The notes under the pieces are model-generated. The model did not search any database. It saw only the letters and a list, made by a program, of their open reading frames with translations, and had not been told where the DNA came from. Made by a program: the position numbers and the translations under genes. Source: Caldimonas brevitalea (GTDB lineage: Bacteria > Pseudomonadota > Gammaproteobacteria > Burkholderiales > Burkholderiaceae_C). From it: a DNA stretch of 64,000 nucleotides. Within the stretch, counting starts at the first letter, position 1, and every line of letters begins with the position of its first letter. The stretch spans positions 4,774,001 through 4,838,000 of the forward strand of contig NZ_CP011371.1 of the NCBI RefSeq assembly GCF_001017435.1, written 5' to 3'. Below are positions 7,763 through 17,023 of this stretch, piece by piece.

Positions 7763-10700
7763 ATGGAGATGACCGCCGAGCAGCGCATCGCGCAAGTACA
7801 GCAGCAGGCCCGCACCGAGGTGGGGGACGACAAAGCGCTGGAGCGCGGTGAGCAGATCGCCACCGTCTCTCACTATGGCTCGATGGCCGTTGGGGCGGGC
7901 ATCGCCGCAAAGGGCGGATGGGTGGGACTCGCCGCCTACGGTGCTGCGATCGGTGGGGGCTATGCGGGCGCCTGGGTGGCGGAGAAGACCCATGCCGACG
8001 AGTTGGCCGCGGACGCCATGGAGGCGTTCGGCATGCGCCGCATCGGAGGCGGCGGACCGCACCCGGCTACTGTGGGCGACCAGGTGGCGCACTCGCACGC
8101 GTTCGCTGGCTTCCTTGCCAGTGTCGTGGTCGGCGCGCTGGCGGCAGTTGCGGTAGGCGCCTTGATCGTCGCCACTGGCGGCGCAGCCGCCGTGGCCCTC
8201 ATCGGTGCGGCTGCAGCAGGGGGATTCGTTGGCGGACTGGTCGGCGGCGCGATCGGTGCCGCTGCCGCGAAGATGGGAACACGGACAGGACCCATCATCA
8301 AAGGCTCCTCCGACGTGTTCATCGAAGGGCGGCCGGCGGCCCGCATGACCGATGTGGCCGCTTGCAGCAAGGAAAGCAGCCCGCAGCCGATCGTCGAAGG
8401 CAGCGAGACGATCTTCGTCAACGGCTTGCCGATGGCACGCGTGGGGCACAAGCTGCTGTGCGGCGCCGTGGTCGATCAGGGGCGCGACAGCGTCTTCGTG
8501 GACCAGACGACGGCCGCGTGCGCGCAGCCGGCCCCCGATATCCCGGTGTGGGCTCGTGTGGCAGCGGATTGGATCGGCTTTCTTCCGATGGGGAAGGTGG
8601 CGGCGGCCCTGGGCAACAGGACCCGGTCGGCGCAAGCTTGCGGCCGGTCACCCGTCAATTGCACCCGGGCCGGCGACCCCGTGGACGTGGCCACTGGCGA
8701 ATTCGTGGACTGGCGCACCGACATCCACATCCCCGGCGTGCTGCCGCTGGAGTTGCGGCGCGACTATGCAAGCCGGCGAGCGTTCGCTGGCGAGCCGCCG
8801 TCGGGGCTGTTCGGCCCCCGCTGGCTCGACAGTTGGAGCGTGAGCCTGCGCCGCACGGATGAGGACAGCACGACGATCGACTATCACGCCGACGACGGCG
8901 TGGTCTACACCTTCGACACGCCGGATGAATTGCTCGAAGCCGAGCACCTTCGCGCGCCGCAACTCATCCTGCGCGGCACGCGGGGGGAGCCGGTTTTGCA
9001 TGACCATGACAGCGGCTTGCGCACGCATTTCGAGTGGCGAGGCTTGCGGGCGCGCCTGAGCGGCTACAGCGACGCCAGCGGCAACCGGTGCGAATTCGTC
9101 TACCAGCCCGACGTGTCCGTCCCCGCCGAAGAGCGGCTCACCGCCATCCGGCATAGCGACGGCTGGCATGTCGAGCTGATGTGGGAGCGCGGCTGTCTGC
9201 AAAGCGCCTGGCTTCACGAGCCCGATCGTGTCGCGGTCGAGCTGGTGCGCTACCGGCACGACGAACAAGGCCGACTGATTCGCGCCGCCAGCTTGAACAG
9301 CGGCCGGTTCGCCTACCAGTACGACGACGAACATCGGATCGTCGGCTGGAACGACGACAGCGAGACGCGCGTCCAGTTGACCTATGACGGCGATCGGGTC
9401 GTGGAGGTGCTGACGCCCGGTGACGTGCTGAGCGCCCGCTTCGTGTATGACGTTCAGGGCCAGGTGACTCAGGTGTGGGAGTGGGAGCCAACGGAACCCG
9501 ACGAAGAGCCGACCTGCACAACCTACGAGTACAACGACGAGGGGCTGGTGACCTGCATGCGCGATGCGCTGGGCAACTCAACGCTGACCGGATGGGACCG
9601 CCACCATCGCGTGCTGAGCCGAACTGATGCCTTGGGCCGGGTCACGCGATACGAGTACGACGAAGCAGGCCGGCTGACCAGCGTCGTTGACCATCGAGGG
9701 CGCCCGAGCAAGCTGGAATACGACGCCGAAGGGCGGCTGATGCAGGTCACCGACGTGCATGGCCGCGTGGCCTGCCAGGGCTACGACGATGCCGGCCGGT
9801 TGAGCGCAGAGACAAGCCACGATGGCGGCACGGTGCGCTACGAGTACGACGCACGCGGGTGGCTGCGGTATGAGCACCTGCCCGATGGCGGCGTGGTGCA
9901 GCACCACTACGACGAGCATCGCCGCCCCTGCGGTCGCACGGTAACCAACGGAGGCCACACCAGTTGGCGTCAGGATCGCCTCGGGCGAATGGACTGGCAG
10001 ACCGATGCGGCAGGCGCGACGACACACTACGAGTTCGACCCAGCGCCCGAAGACGACGACGCTCCCCGCCTTGACGGTCACCTCCAGCCTGCACGGGTGG
10101 TCTTCGCGGACGGCGCGGTCATTCATCAACGCTACACGCGTGAAGGGATGCTGGCGGAGCGGGTCGACCCCCTCGGTCATGCCCAGCAGTGGCACTGGGG
10201 CGCGTTCGACCTGCTCACCGCTCACACGGACGCACTCGGCTTCACCACCCACTACCGCTACGGCCGCCAGGCCCGGCTGGTGGAGTTGACCAACGCACGC
10301 GGGCAACGCTGGCGGTGGCGCTATGACGCCGCAGGCCGACTGTTCGAGCAAATCGACTACGCCGGGCGACGCACCCTCTGGCGGCACGACGTTGTCGGCC
10401 GACCGGTGAGCCGAGTGGCACCGGACGGCGTCGAGCTGCGCTACGAATGGGATGAAGCCGGTCACCTGTGCCGTATTGGGGGCCCGGGTGTGCGCAACGA
10501 GTACCGCTACGACGAGCGCGACCGCCTCGCCGAGGCCCAGGTGTGGCGCGAGGACGTGCTTGAGAGTTCCTTGAGCCTGACATACGACGAGGCCGATCGG
10601 CTCGTCGAGGAGGCGCATCGGTGCGGCGAAGACGGCGAATGCCGACGTGTGCAGTATCGCTATGACGATCACGGCCGCCTGGTCGCGCGGCACGGGCCGC

Positions 10701-12397
10701 TCGGCGAAACCCGCTATGAACACGACGCGCTGGGCCTGCTGAAGGAGCTGCATACCGCCCACGGGACGGTCTATTTCGATCGCGACGTGCTGGGCAGGGA
10801 GGTGCAGCGGTCGAGTGCACCGCTGAAGCAGCACATCGGGAAGCCGAGCCATGGTGGACCGCGCTTCCTGTTGCAGCAGACGCACGACAAGCTGGGTCGC
10901 ATCCAGCAGCAACGCGTCGCGGGTACGACGGCGGTAGCCGACACCGTCGTCCGCCGCTACCACTGGCAGCACGACCGCCTGACCGGAATCGACGACGGCC
11001 GTTTCGGCAGCGTTCGATGGCAGCTAGACGCGCGCGACCAGATCCGGGTGGCCGAGTACGACCCGGCCCACCAGGAGGTGGTGGGACAGCATCGGCTATC
11101 CGACGGCCCGTCGACCCTGCGGGCGTCGCAGAGCCTGTCGCGAGAGGAATTCCGATACGACCCGCTCGGCAACCTCGCCGAACAGGATCGCACCCCGCTG
11201 CGGTACGCCGCCGACACGGTGACGCAGGCAGGGCCGCATCGATACGAATGGGACGCCTGCGGACGAATGATCCGCCGCACGGAACAACGCAAGGGCTTCA
11301 GGCCGCGGACTTGGCAGTTCCAGTGGGACGCCTTCGACCGATTGGTGACGATCACGACGCCCGATGGACAGCGCTGGCGCTATGTCTACGATGTCTTCGG
11401 GCGTCGGCGCGGCAAACGTTGTGAGAGCGTTTCCCCGCCCAACACCGGTCGCGGCAGGCGAACGCTGCGGGAAGCTGAATACCTTTGGGACGGCGCGACG
11501 GTAGCGGCACAGTGGAAGGTGTATGCCGACGGCAGCACAGAGGCACCAGTGGCTCGCAGCACTGAAGAAGTGCAGGAGTGGCATTTCGAGCCCGGCACCT
11601 TCGCGCCCCTGGCGGTGCTTCAGGCCCGCGGCGGGCAGACGCAGCTGGTCCACGTCGTCAGCGACCTCAACGGCTCACCGCGTGAACTGCTGGACAACCA
11701 CGGTGACCTGCTGTGGACCGGGCAGCTGAAGACCTGGGGGCACCTGGGTCGCAGTCATGTCAAGGACAACGACACTGCGTTCTCATCACAGTTCGCCGAG
11801 AGCTACCGGCCGGCGGCGAATGATCCGGCGATCGACGTGGAGCTGCGGTTTGCGAATCAGTGGGAGGATGAAGAGTCCGGGCTGTTTTACAACCTGAACC
11901 GATATTACGATCCATCATCAGGACAGTACGCCAGCCTCGACCCACTGGGGCCTGCTGGGGGGATTGCCACACACCGGTACGTTTCCAATCCGGCGACTTG
12001 GATCGATCCGATGGGACTTTCTGGTTGTCCCACCAGGTCGAAGGCCTTCAAGCGTGCCGACGCTATTGCTCGTCGATGGGTTGACCGTCTTACCGGTCAA
12101 ACGCCGAACGATGTGGACGCGCATTTGCAGTCAAAAGGCTGGGTGAAGAGTTACCCCTTCCAAGGTACCCCAAAGACGCAGCACGTCTACTACACTAGAA
12201 CGACCAAGAGCGGCACAGAATATCGGCTTGACTACAATCCTGACGGGAAGTTGCACGGAGTCGATTACTGGAAGGTGCTGAGAATTGATAGCCAGAGCGA
12301 GAAAACGGTGCTTGGTCGTATTGCTCATGGTCCATTTAAGAACTACGACCTGATCAACGATTCTCCTGTCTATGTTGATGGCGTATTGGTGAACTGA
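7763..12397 (+). CDS. PAAR-Rhs type VI secretion effector with an unrecognised C-terminal toxin domain
   Basis: 1544 residues. Hydrophobic Gly/Ala-rich segments lie at about 38-73 and 114-168, with a prePAAR-like motif at 101-112 (PATVGDQVAHSH). A PAAR domain covers about 174-256 (GSSDVFIEGRPAARMTD, GSETIFVNGLPMARVGH). A DUF6531-like start (DPVDVATGEFVDW) begins the Rhs cage, with many YD repeats to about 1330 and the RHS core (ESGLFYNLNRYYDPSSGQY) ending in WIDPMGL at 1413-1419, the autoproteolysis site of Rhs effectors. The last 125 residues are the variable tip; I do not recognise the family. Its base composition is clearly AT-richer than the core, as expected for horizontally exchanged Rhs tips. 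The immunity candidate starts one base after the stop. Confidence 0.95.
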   Translation: MEMTAEQRIAQVQQQARTEVGDDKALERGEQIATVSHYGSMAVGAGIAAKGGWVGLAAYGAAIGGGYAGAWVAEKTHADELAADAMEAFGMRRIGGGGPHPATVGDQVAHSHAFAGFLASVVVGALAAVAVGALIVATGGAAAVALIGAAAAGGFVGGLVGGAIGAAAAKMGTRTGPIIKGSSDVFIEGRPAARMTDVAACSKESSPQPIVEGSETIFVNGLPMARVGHKLLCGAVVDQGRDSVFVDQTTAACAQPAPDIPVWARVAADWIGFLPMGKVAAALGNRTRSAQACGRSPVNCTRAGDPVDVATGEFVDWRTDIHIPGVLPLELRRDYASRRAFAGEPPSGLFGPRWLDSWSVSLRRTDEDSTTIDYHADDGVVYTFDTPDELLEAEHLRAPQLILRGTRGEPVLHDHDSGLRTHFEWRGLRARLSGYSDASGNRCEFVYQPDVSVPAEERLTAIRHSDGWHVELMWERGCLQSAWLHEPDRVAVELVRYRHDEQGRLIRAASLNSGRFAYQYDDEHRIVGWNDDSETRVQLTYDGDRVVEVLTPGDVLSARFVYDVQGQVTQVWEWEPTEPDEEPTCTTYEYNDEGLVTCMRDALGNSTLTGWDRHHRVLSRTDALGRVTRYEYDEAGRLTSVVDHRGRPSKLEYDAEGRLMQVTDVHGRVACQGYDDAGRLSAETSHDGGTVRYEYDARGWLRYEHLPDGGVVQHHYDEHRRPCGRTVTNGGHTSWRQDRLGRMDWQTDAAGATTHYEFDPAPEDDDAPRLDGHLQPARVVFADGAVIHQRYTREGMLAERVDPLGHAQQWHWGAFDLLTAHTDALGFTTHYRYGRQARLVELTNARGQRWRWRYDAAGRLFEQIDYAGRRTLWRHDVVGRPVSRVAPDGVELRYEWDEAGHLCRIGGPGVRNEYRYDERDRLAEAQVWREDVLESSLSLTYDEADRLVEEAHRCGEDGECRRVQYRYDDHGRLVARHGPLGETRYEHDALGLLKELHTAHGTVYFDRDVLGREVQRSSAPLKQHIGKPSHGGPRFLLQQTHDKLGRIQQQRVAGTTAVADTVVRRYHWQHDRLTGIDDGRFGSVRWQLDARDQIRVAEYDPAHQEVVGQHRLSDGPSTLRASQSLSREEFRYDPLGNLAEQDRTPLRYAADTVTQAGPHRYEWDACGRMIRRTEQRKGFRPRTWQFQWDAFDRLVTITTPDGQRWRYVYDVFGRRRGKRCESVSPPNTGRGRRTLREAEYLWDGATVAAQWKVYADGSTEAPVARSTEEVQEWHFEPGTFAPLAVLQARGGQTQLVHVVSDLNGSPRELLDNHGDLLWTGQLKTWGHLGRSHVKDNDTAFSSQFAESYRPAANDPAIDVELRFANQWEDEESGLFYNLNRYYDPSSGQYASLDPLGPAGGIATHRYVSNPATWIDPMGLSGCPTRSKAFKRADAIARRWVDRLTGQTPNDVDAHLQSKGWVKSYPFQGTPKTQHVYYTRTTKSGTEYRLDYNPDGKLHGVDYWKVLRIDSQSEKTVLGRIAHGPFKNYDLINDSPVYVDGVLVN

Positions 12398-12398
12398 A

Positions 12399-12857
12399 AT
12401 GGATATAAACGCAGAGATCATCTCCGGAGAGTCAATCGGGGGTGTGCGAATCGGCGAATGCCTGCTGCCAGCAATAGAGGAAGCTAGAGCGGAGGGGTTC
12501 TTGACGTTGGAGGCAGAGCCGGCAGGGTACGGGTTGAGCAGATACTATTTCTGGGATGGCGCCCTGGTCGTGGTGGTAGATCAAGGGCTCATCGTCAAAC
12601 GGATGTGGTGCCGGAAGCCGTACGGGGGGAAGTACCGAGGGATTTTTGAACCAGGCATGACCGTAGAGGACGTTGTGAAAGCCTCTCGGAAGCAGCTGAT
12701 TACTGCCGGCGTTCTTCTTCTGGACGGCGACTGCGGCGCAGGATTTGATATTCCCGACGAATTCGGCGATTATGATTATGTTGAGCAGTTACCGCAGGAC
12801 TTGAAACTAGAGGAGTTTCACGTCGCGCGACCATATTGGTGGCGATTGCCGGATTGA
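12399..12857 (+). CDS. Candidate immunity protein for the Rhs C-terminal toxin
   Basis: 152 residues, acidic and without signal peptide or membrane segment, so cytoplasmic. The stop of rhs (TGA 12395-12397) and ATG 12399 are separated by one base, indicating translational coupling. The N-terminus (GESIGGVRIGECL) and the aromatic end (ARPYWWRLPD) match no family I can name. Base composition is as AT-rich as the Rhs tip, consistent with toxin and antitoxin having been acquired together. The immunity role is inferred from position and size, the standard arrangement for Rhs-CT/RhsI pairs. Confidence 0.75.
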   Translation: MDINAEIISGESIGGVRIGECLLPAIEEARAEGFLTLEAEPAGYGLSRYYFWDGALVVVVDQGLIVKRMWCRKPYGGKYRGIFEPGMTVEDVVKASRKQLITAGVLLLDGDCGAGFDIPDEFGDYDYVEQLPQDLKLEEFHVARPYWWRLPD

Positions 12858-12986
12858 GACGACACGTGCGGGAATAACAAGCCATCACCAGGATGCAGGT
12901 CGCAGGCGACTGAGCGGGCCACCTTCCTGGCTCGGCTCTGCGACAGCAGGTCACCGCAACCCCTTGTTCCCGGAAGACTGTGCCTC

Positions 12987-13760
12987 ATGACGAAAGCAAG
13001 CCAACGCCCCGACGCGCCGGATCGTATGGCGGCCATACACCGCGCGGCCCAGGCCGCCGGCAACAGGTGCCTGGACACGCAGTGGCTGGGCTGCGAGCAC
13101 AAGTACCGCTTCCGTTGCGCTCATGGCCACGAATGGCTGCGACGCGGCGACAACTGTGCTACACGCCCCCACTGCTCGCGGTGCATGAGAGCGGCAAAGT
13201 ACAACCACGAGAACTTAGACAGACTGCGCGAAGTGGCGCTGGAGCGGATGGGCAAATGCCTCAGTGACGAATACCTCGGAATGCGGGCGCCCTACCGCTT
13301 CCAATGCCACCATGGCCACGCGTGGACGGCGGACGGCAAATCGGTGCTGAAGGGCAACTGGTGCGCGGTGTGCCGGGACCTCAGGCTCCAGCCTGGCCCA
13401 GAGGGCGTGCCAGCGCCCAGGAAGCGCCGCCCCCCGCAGCGAACCGCGTCCGACCAGCAGACGCAGCGCGAGCACCTGGACCACCGCAAGGAGCACCTGT
13501 TTGCTGCGATGCAGGATTTGGCTCGGGCTCGCGGGGGCACTTGCTTGTCGGAGCAGTACATCGGCGCCAGGCGCTACCGCTGGCGCTGTGCCCGCGGCCA
13601 CGAATGGATGGCGGTGACCAAGCAGGTGTTTGCGGGCGCGTGGTGCCGCCAGTGCGAGCAGGAGGCGTGGCAAGAGCGTATGCAGGCGAAACGCAGCAAG
13701 CCGGCTCGCATCCTGAAGAAGACCATGTGCCTGGATCAATCGCCCCCCGACGCCGAGTGA
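12987..13760 (+). CDS. Three-module Cys/His (GHxW treble-clef-like) zinc-binding repeat protein
   Basis: 257 residues with three copies of one module of the form G-x-C-L-(S/D)-x(2)-(Y/W)-x-G ... Y-R-(F/W)-x-C-x(2)-G-H-x-W ... (W)C-x(2)-C. They start near residues 25 (NRCLDTQWLGC, CAHGHEWLRRG), 90 (GKCLSDEYLG, CHHGHAWTADG) and 180 (GGTCLSEQYIGARR, CARGHEWMAV). Each module offers Cys-His-Cys-Cys ligands, so zinc binding is very likely. A basic linker (PAPRKRRPPQR) separates modules 2 and 3. Such repeats suggest nucleic-acid or protein binding, but no catalytic domain is visible. The next gene encodes five more copies. Confidence 0.65.
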   Translation: MTKASQRPDAPDRMAAIHRAAQAAGNRCLDTQWLGCEHKYRFRCAHGHEWLRRGDNCATRPHCSRCMRAAKYNHENLDRLREVALERMGKCLSDEYLGMRAPYRFQCHHGHAWTADGKSVLKGNWCAVCRDLRLQPGPEGVPAPRKRRPPQRTASDQQTQREHLDHRKEHLFAAMQDLARARGGTCLSEQYIGARRYRWRCARGHEWMAVTKQVFAGAWCRQCEQEAWQERMQAKRSKPARILKKTMCLDQSPPDAE

Positions 13761-13825
13761 CGGCTTTGTCCCGCTCAGCACCGCCATCGTTTGGGCAGAC
13801 CTACCGGAGCAGTCCGGACACGAGC

Positions 13826-14926
13826 ATGACGCAGCCAAGCAAGACGGCCAAAAAGCAGCGCGCACCGGTGGGCTCGCTGCGGCAGCCTCATCCCGTATTG
13901 GATCGCAGCAAGAAGCTGCGGACGAGCGCGAACGAGATGGGCTGGATCTGCCTCGATGAAGCATGGTCAGGGTGGCACGTCCCCCACCGTTTTGTTTGCA
14001 GCAACGGTCACGTTGTACCCGCTCTTCCTTCGGGCGTTCTTCGGCAGATCGCGAGGTGTCTGCAATGCCACGCCGACGCCCAGCTCGAGGAACTGCGCCG
14101 CGCGGCCGTACGTGACGGCGTGGTGTGCCTTTCCTCCAAGTGGGAAGGGGTCATGACGCCCTACAGGTTCAGTTGCTCCTGTGGCCACGAATGGCTGCGC
14201 GCCCCTCGGCATGGGTTGAAGAAGGAAGGCTTGCTCCGGTGCCCGGAGTGTGTGAAAGCGGCAGCGAATGCCGGAAAGCGGTTGCATGACGGTCTGGACC
14301 GGTTGAAACGGGCTGCAGCCGACAAAGGTGGGCGCTGCCTCAGCAAGCGCTACGAGGGGTGGCATCAGCGCTACCGATTCCGTTGCTCGGCAGGGCACAA
14401 ATGGGATGCGGTCGGCGGTGAAGTCATACGCGGTAGCTGGTGCCGCCTGTGCGCGCTGGAGGACAGGCGGCTTTCCTACCGGCTGCCTGATGGGCTTGAG
14501 CGCCTACAGACCATCGCCGCCGCCAAGGGAGGCTGCTGCGAGAGCGCCGCCTACATCGGAACCCGGGGTCGATACCGATTCCGCTGCGGCCAAGCTCATC
14601 GATGGGAGGCCGCTGGCGGCAATATCGTCAACGGCTCGTGGTGTTACGAGTGCAGCAAGGAAAGCAAACGCCTCGGCATCGAAGCCGCGCACGAAGCAGC
14701 GCGCGCTCGGGGTGGGCAGTGCTTGTCGGACACCTACGTCAACGCGGCAACCAAGCTGACGTGGGTGTGCCACCGGGGTCACATGTGGCACGCGGCCTTG
14801 TCAACCATCCGGCAGGGCCATTGGTGCCGCGAATGCGCAAACGCAGCACGCATCACCAACAAGAAATCCAGAGCGCGAGCCCGCTACGGCAACTCGCCGC
14901 GGCATTCTCCGAAGGCTGCTGGATGA
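13826..14926 (+). CDS. Five-module Cys/His (GHxW treble-clef-like) zinc-binding repeat protein
   Basis: 366 residues from ATG 13826, 65 bp after the related upstream gene. Five modules follow each other: WICLDEAWSG...CSNGH, VVCLSSKWEG...CSCGHEW, GRCLSKRYEG...CSAGHKW, GCCESAAYIG...CGQAHRW and GQCLSDTYVN...CHRGHMW, each closed by a CxxC such as WCRLC or WCREC. The first lacks the Trp after GH, and the fourth has AH instead of GH, so these may be decaying or specialised. N- and C-termini are basic (KTAKKQRAP, KKSRARARYGNS), compatible with nucleic-acid binding. The frame is open further upstream, but earlier starts overlap the previous gene. Function unknown. Confidence 0.65.
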   Translation: MTQPSKTAKKQRAPVGSLRQPHPVLDRSKKLRTSANEMGWICLDEAWSGWHVPHRFVCSNGHVVPALPSGVLRQIARCLQCHADAQLEELRRAAVRDGVVCLSSKWEGVMTPYRFSCSCGHEWLRAPRHGLKKEGLLRCPECVKAAANAGKRLHDGLDRLKRAAADKGGRCLSKRYEGWHQRYRFRCSAGHKWDAVGGEVIRGSWCRLCALEDRRLSYRLPDGLERLQTIAAAKGGCCESAAYIGTRGRYRFRCGQAHRWEAAGGNIVNGSWCYECSKESKRLGIEAAHEAARARGGQCLSDTYVNAATKLTWVCHRGHMWHAALSTIRQGHWCRECANAARITNKKSRARARYGNSPRHSPKAAG

Positions 14927-15165
14927 GCCGGACAAGGCTGGAGAAGGGTATCCGTCCAGGTGCAAGATGAAGGTTTACTTTCTGGGGCGAAGGTCCAGCT
15001 GGGCGCGATTGAGTACCCGAAATAACTGCTCGCTTGCGCAGCTCCTTAACTGCCTTCCGGCTTCCGATCGCCCCGTCCGCTAGGACGAGGCCGGTCTGCG
15101 ACACCTTTTGGGGAACGAGAGCCATCATGTCCCACATCAACCAACGCACAGTGAGAGGACCAACG

Positions 15166-15414
15166 ATGGCGAAGCTACCGGGAAGGAAAATCAACGGCAT
15201 CAAGCCGCTGCCGTTAAAACCGGAGTCCGAAGAGTTTCTCGAATGGGAGGAGCAGGTCACGCGACACATCGAAGAACACGGTGAGGTAGACCGGTCGGAT
15301 GCGCAAGGCATCATGATGTGCCGGGACCGCTTGCTGCGCCGCTGCCACAGCGAGGGGAAGTGCCCTGCGGAGACGGGCGACCTGCTTTTGGAAGCACCGG
15401 CCGAGCCACTGTAA
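15166..15414 (+). CDS. Small hypothetical protein
   Basis: 82 residues from ATG 15166, preceded by GAGAGGA with eight-base spacing; this start is preferred over ATG 15127 and earlier ones. The sequence (MAKLPGRKINGIKPLPLKP ... MCRDRLLRRCHSEGKCPAE) is charged, without signal or membrane segment, and carries three Cys and one His towards the C-terminus. No family recognised. It lies between the zinc-module genes and the gene at 15722 on the same strand and may belong to the same accessory block. Confidence 0.5.
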   Translation: MAKLPGRKINGIKPLPLKPESEEFLEWEEQVTRHIEEHGEVDRSDAQGIMMCRDRLLRRCHSEGKCPAETGDLLLEAPAEPL

Positions 15415-15721
15415 ACAAGTAGGCGGCGTCTGCTCGGGGCGCGGCCCCCCTTAGGCCGAGTCGAGAGGGCGGGCGCCACGTACAGATCGGCTCTGCCTCT
15501 CACCCCGCCCGACGCTCCTGTTTGTATTCGTCCGCATCGCGAGCCGACTCTTGATACGGCGTTCCCCCCGGCATCCTTCTACCAGCCACCGGTCACACGA
15601 TCTAACGACGGGCGCCCCGCGTCGCCGAGCGGGTATGTCAGCGCCGCGACGCTGAGGCAGCCGCGCAAGTCGGAGGCTCGACCGTGTATATTTATCCAGT
15701 GTTCTCGCCAAGGGAGGCGAC
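15415..15721. other. Intergenic stretch, no gene seen
   Basis: No frame with convincing protein-like sequence. The end (about 15711-15720, AGGGAGGCGA) is a strong ribosome-binding site for the gene starting at GTG 15722, and the AT-rich GTGTATATTTATCCAGTG just upstream is the likeliest promoter region. Confidence 0.4.
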
Positions 15722-16729
15722 GTGCAGATTCTGGAAGCCTATTGCGAAGAGCTGGACCGGGTCGTGGACATCTACGAGGCGAGGGAGGAGTTCATCGCGC
15801 TCCCGTTGGAAAGCCGGCGGCGATTCACCTTCCGGTGCTCCGACGTGCGGTGTCGGATCTCACGCAAACCTCAGGTGCTTGTCAGCGGCGTCAACTACGA
15901 CAAGGTTGTCGAGGAGACGGAGCGCTATGTGCAGCCTCACTATCGAGCGCTGAACAATCACCCGCATCTCGATGACTGCGTGTGGGTCGTTGGCGAGCGC
16001 AAGCGGCAGAAGGCAGAGCCTGTCGATCCGCAGGAGCCGCACGGGCGCACGCCCCGGGCCAAGGGCAGCGACTTCGTCGATTTCTTCGATCCGCCAGAGT
16101 TTGACACGCCGAGTGGCAGTGTCAGCGCGCCGGTGCCGAATTCAATCGAAAAACCGGAGTCGGAGGAAGAACCCGGCCACCAGCGGGGTCCTCGGGACCA
16201 TGGTGGCGTTACGACGACCTCCAAACTGGAGCGCTTCATTGATTGCTGGGCCCAGCTTGACGTCGAGGCGAGAAAGCAGGAGCACATCACTCTCAACAAG
16301 GGGGAGCGTGTTACCTACTACCAAGCCGTCCTCCCGATCCGGCTGGTCGAGCCCCACGAAAACGGGGCCCGTGTCGTATGTGGCGGCGCCCGCGTGAAGC
16401 TGTGGCCGCAAGACAAGCCAAAGTTCGCCTACATCAACTTCATCGACGCCTGCGAGCGATTTGAGTTGAACCAGGAGGCCCGCACCTTGACGATTGAACT
16501 GCCGCTGTCCCGGGTGGACCGATTCCGCGGTGGGGCATTGATGAGGCAACGGCTTGAAAAGGCGACTGCGCGCGGGCACTACCTGCGCATGTACGTGTGG
16601 GGCGTGATTACCCCACATCCGAAGCGTCCCGGCTACCTGTTGGAAGTGGCTGCGCTCGACAACCTGGTGCTCAAGGTCATTAAGAGCAAGGCCGCGGTCA
16701 ATCAGCAGCTGGCAGCGCAGGAGGAGTGA
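15722..16729 (+). CDS. Hypothetical protein with N-terminal Cys/His cluster, accessory block
   Basis: 335 residues from GTG 15722, with AGGGAGGCGA directly upstream. Residues 37-44 (FRCSDVRCRI) carry two Cys. About 35 residues later comes QPHYRALNNHPHLDDC, giving a Cys-Cys ... His ... His ... Cys pattern reminiscent of the zinc-binding N-terminus of CoiA-like proteins; this resemblance is by eye only. A charged low-complexity linker (about 95-165) separates it from a compact C-terminal domain (LERFIDCWAQLDVEARKQ ... HYLRMYVWGVITPHPKRPG). No catalytic residues recognised. A strong hairpin terminator follows 230 bp downstream. Confidence 0.55.
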   Translation: MQILEAYCEELDRVVDIYEAREEFIALPLESRRRFTFRCSDVRCRISRKPQVLVSGVNYDKVVEETERYVQPHYRALNNHPHLDDCVWVVGERKRQKAEPVDPQEPHGRTPRAKGSDFVDFFDPPEFDTPSGSVSAPVPNSIEKPESEEEPGHQRGPRDHGGVTTTSKLERFIDCWAQLDVEARKQEHITLNKGERVTYYQAVLPIRLVEPHENGARVVCGGARVKLWPQDKPKFAYINFIDACERFELNQEARTLTIELPLSRVDRFRGGALMRQRLEKATARGHYLRMYVWGVITPHPKRPGYLLEVAALDNLVLKVIKSKAAVNQQLAAQEE

Positions 16730-16956
16730 TCAGGGTCACGGTTTGGTTTCCTCTTGGGCATGGTTCGGCATTGCTTGCATACACTTCTATCATCGCAGGC
16801 GCCCGCGCGAGCTGCAAAGGACGGTTTGCACTGGCGTTGGACTGCACCACCAGCCACTCGCGCCCCAGTCGCTGCGCGCCCCTCGGCGGCCCGCGGGAAC
16901 CCGCAGGAGCTTGAGAGGAAAGTTCGCCGTAGCCTCCTTCTCCTGCACCAGAACAC

Positions 16957-16985
16957 AACGCCCAACCCTCTCGGTTGGGCGTTTT
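16957..16985 (+). terminator. Rho-independent terminator
   Basis: Perfect 11-bp stem AACGCCCAACC / GGTTGGGCGTT around a five-base loop (CTCTC), followed by TT G. It lies 228 bp after the stop of the gene at 15722-16729 and closes the accessory block. The stem is nearly symmetric at its A/T ends, so it may also act on transcription from the other side. Confidence 0.75.
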
Positions 16986-17023
16986 GCTTTGGGCGTTCCG
17001 CAGCGGCGCGCGGTTCCGGGCCA

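Noticed and set aside
9578..10972. 464-codon open frame antisense to rhs
   Set aside because: Shadow of the YD-repeat region; no domain and no ribosome-binding site.
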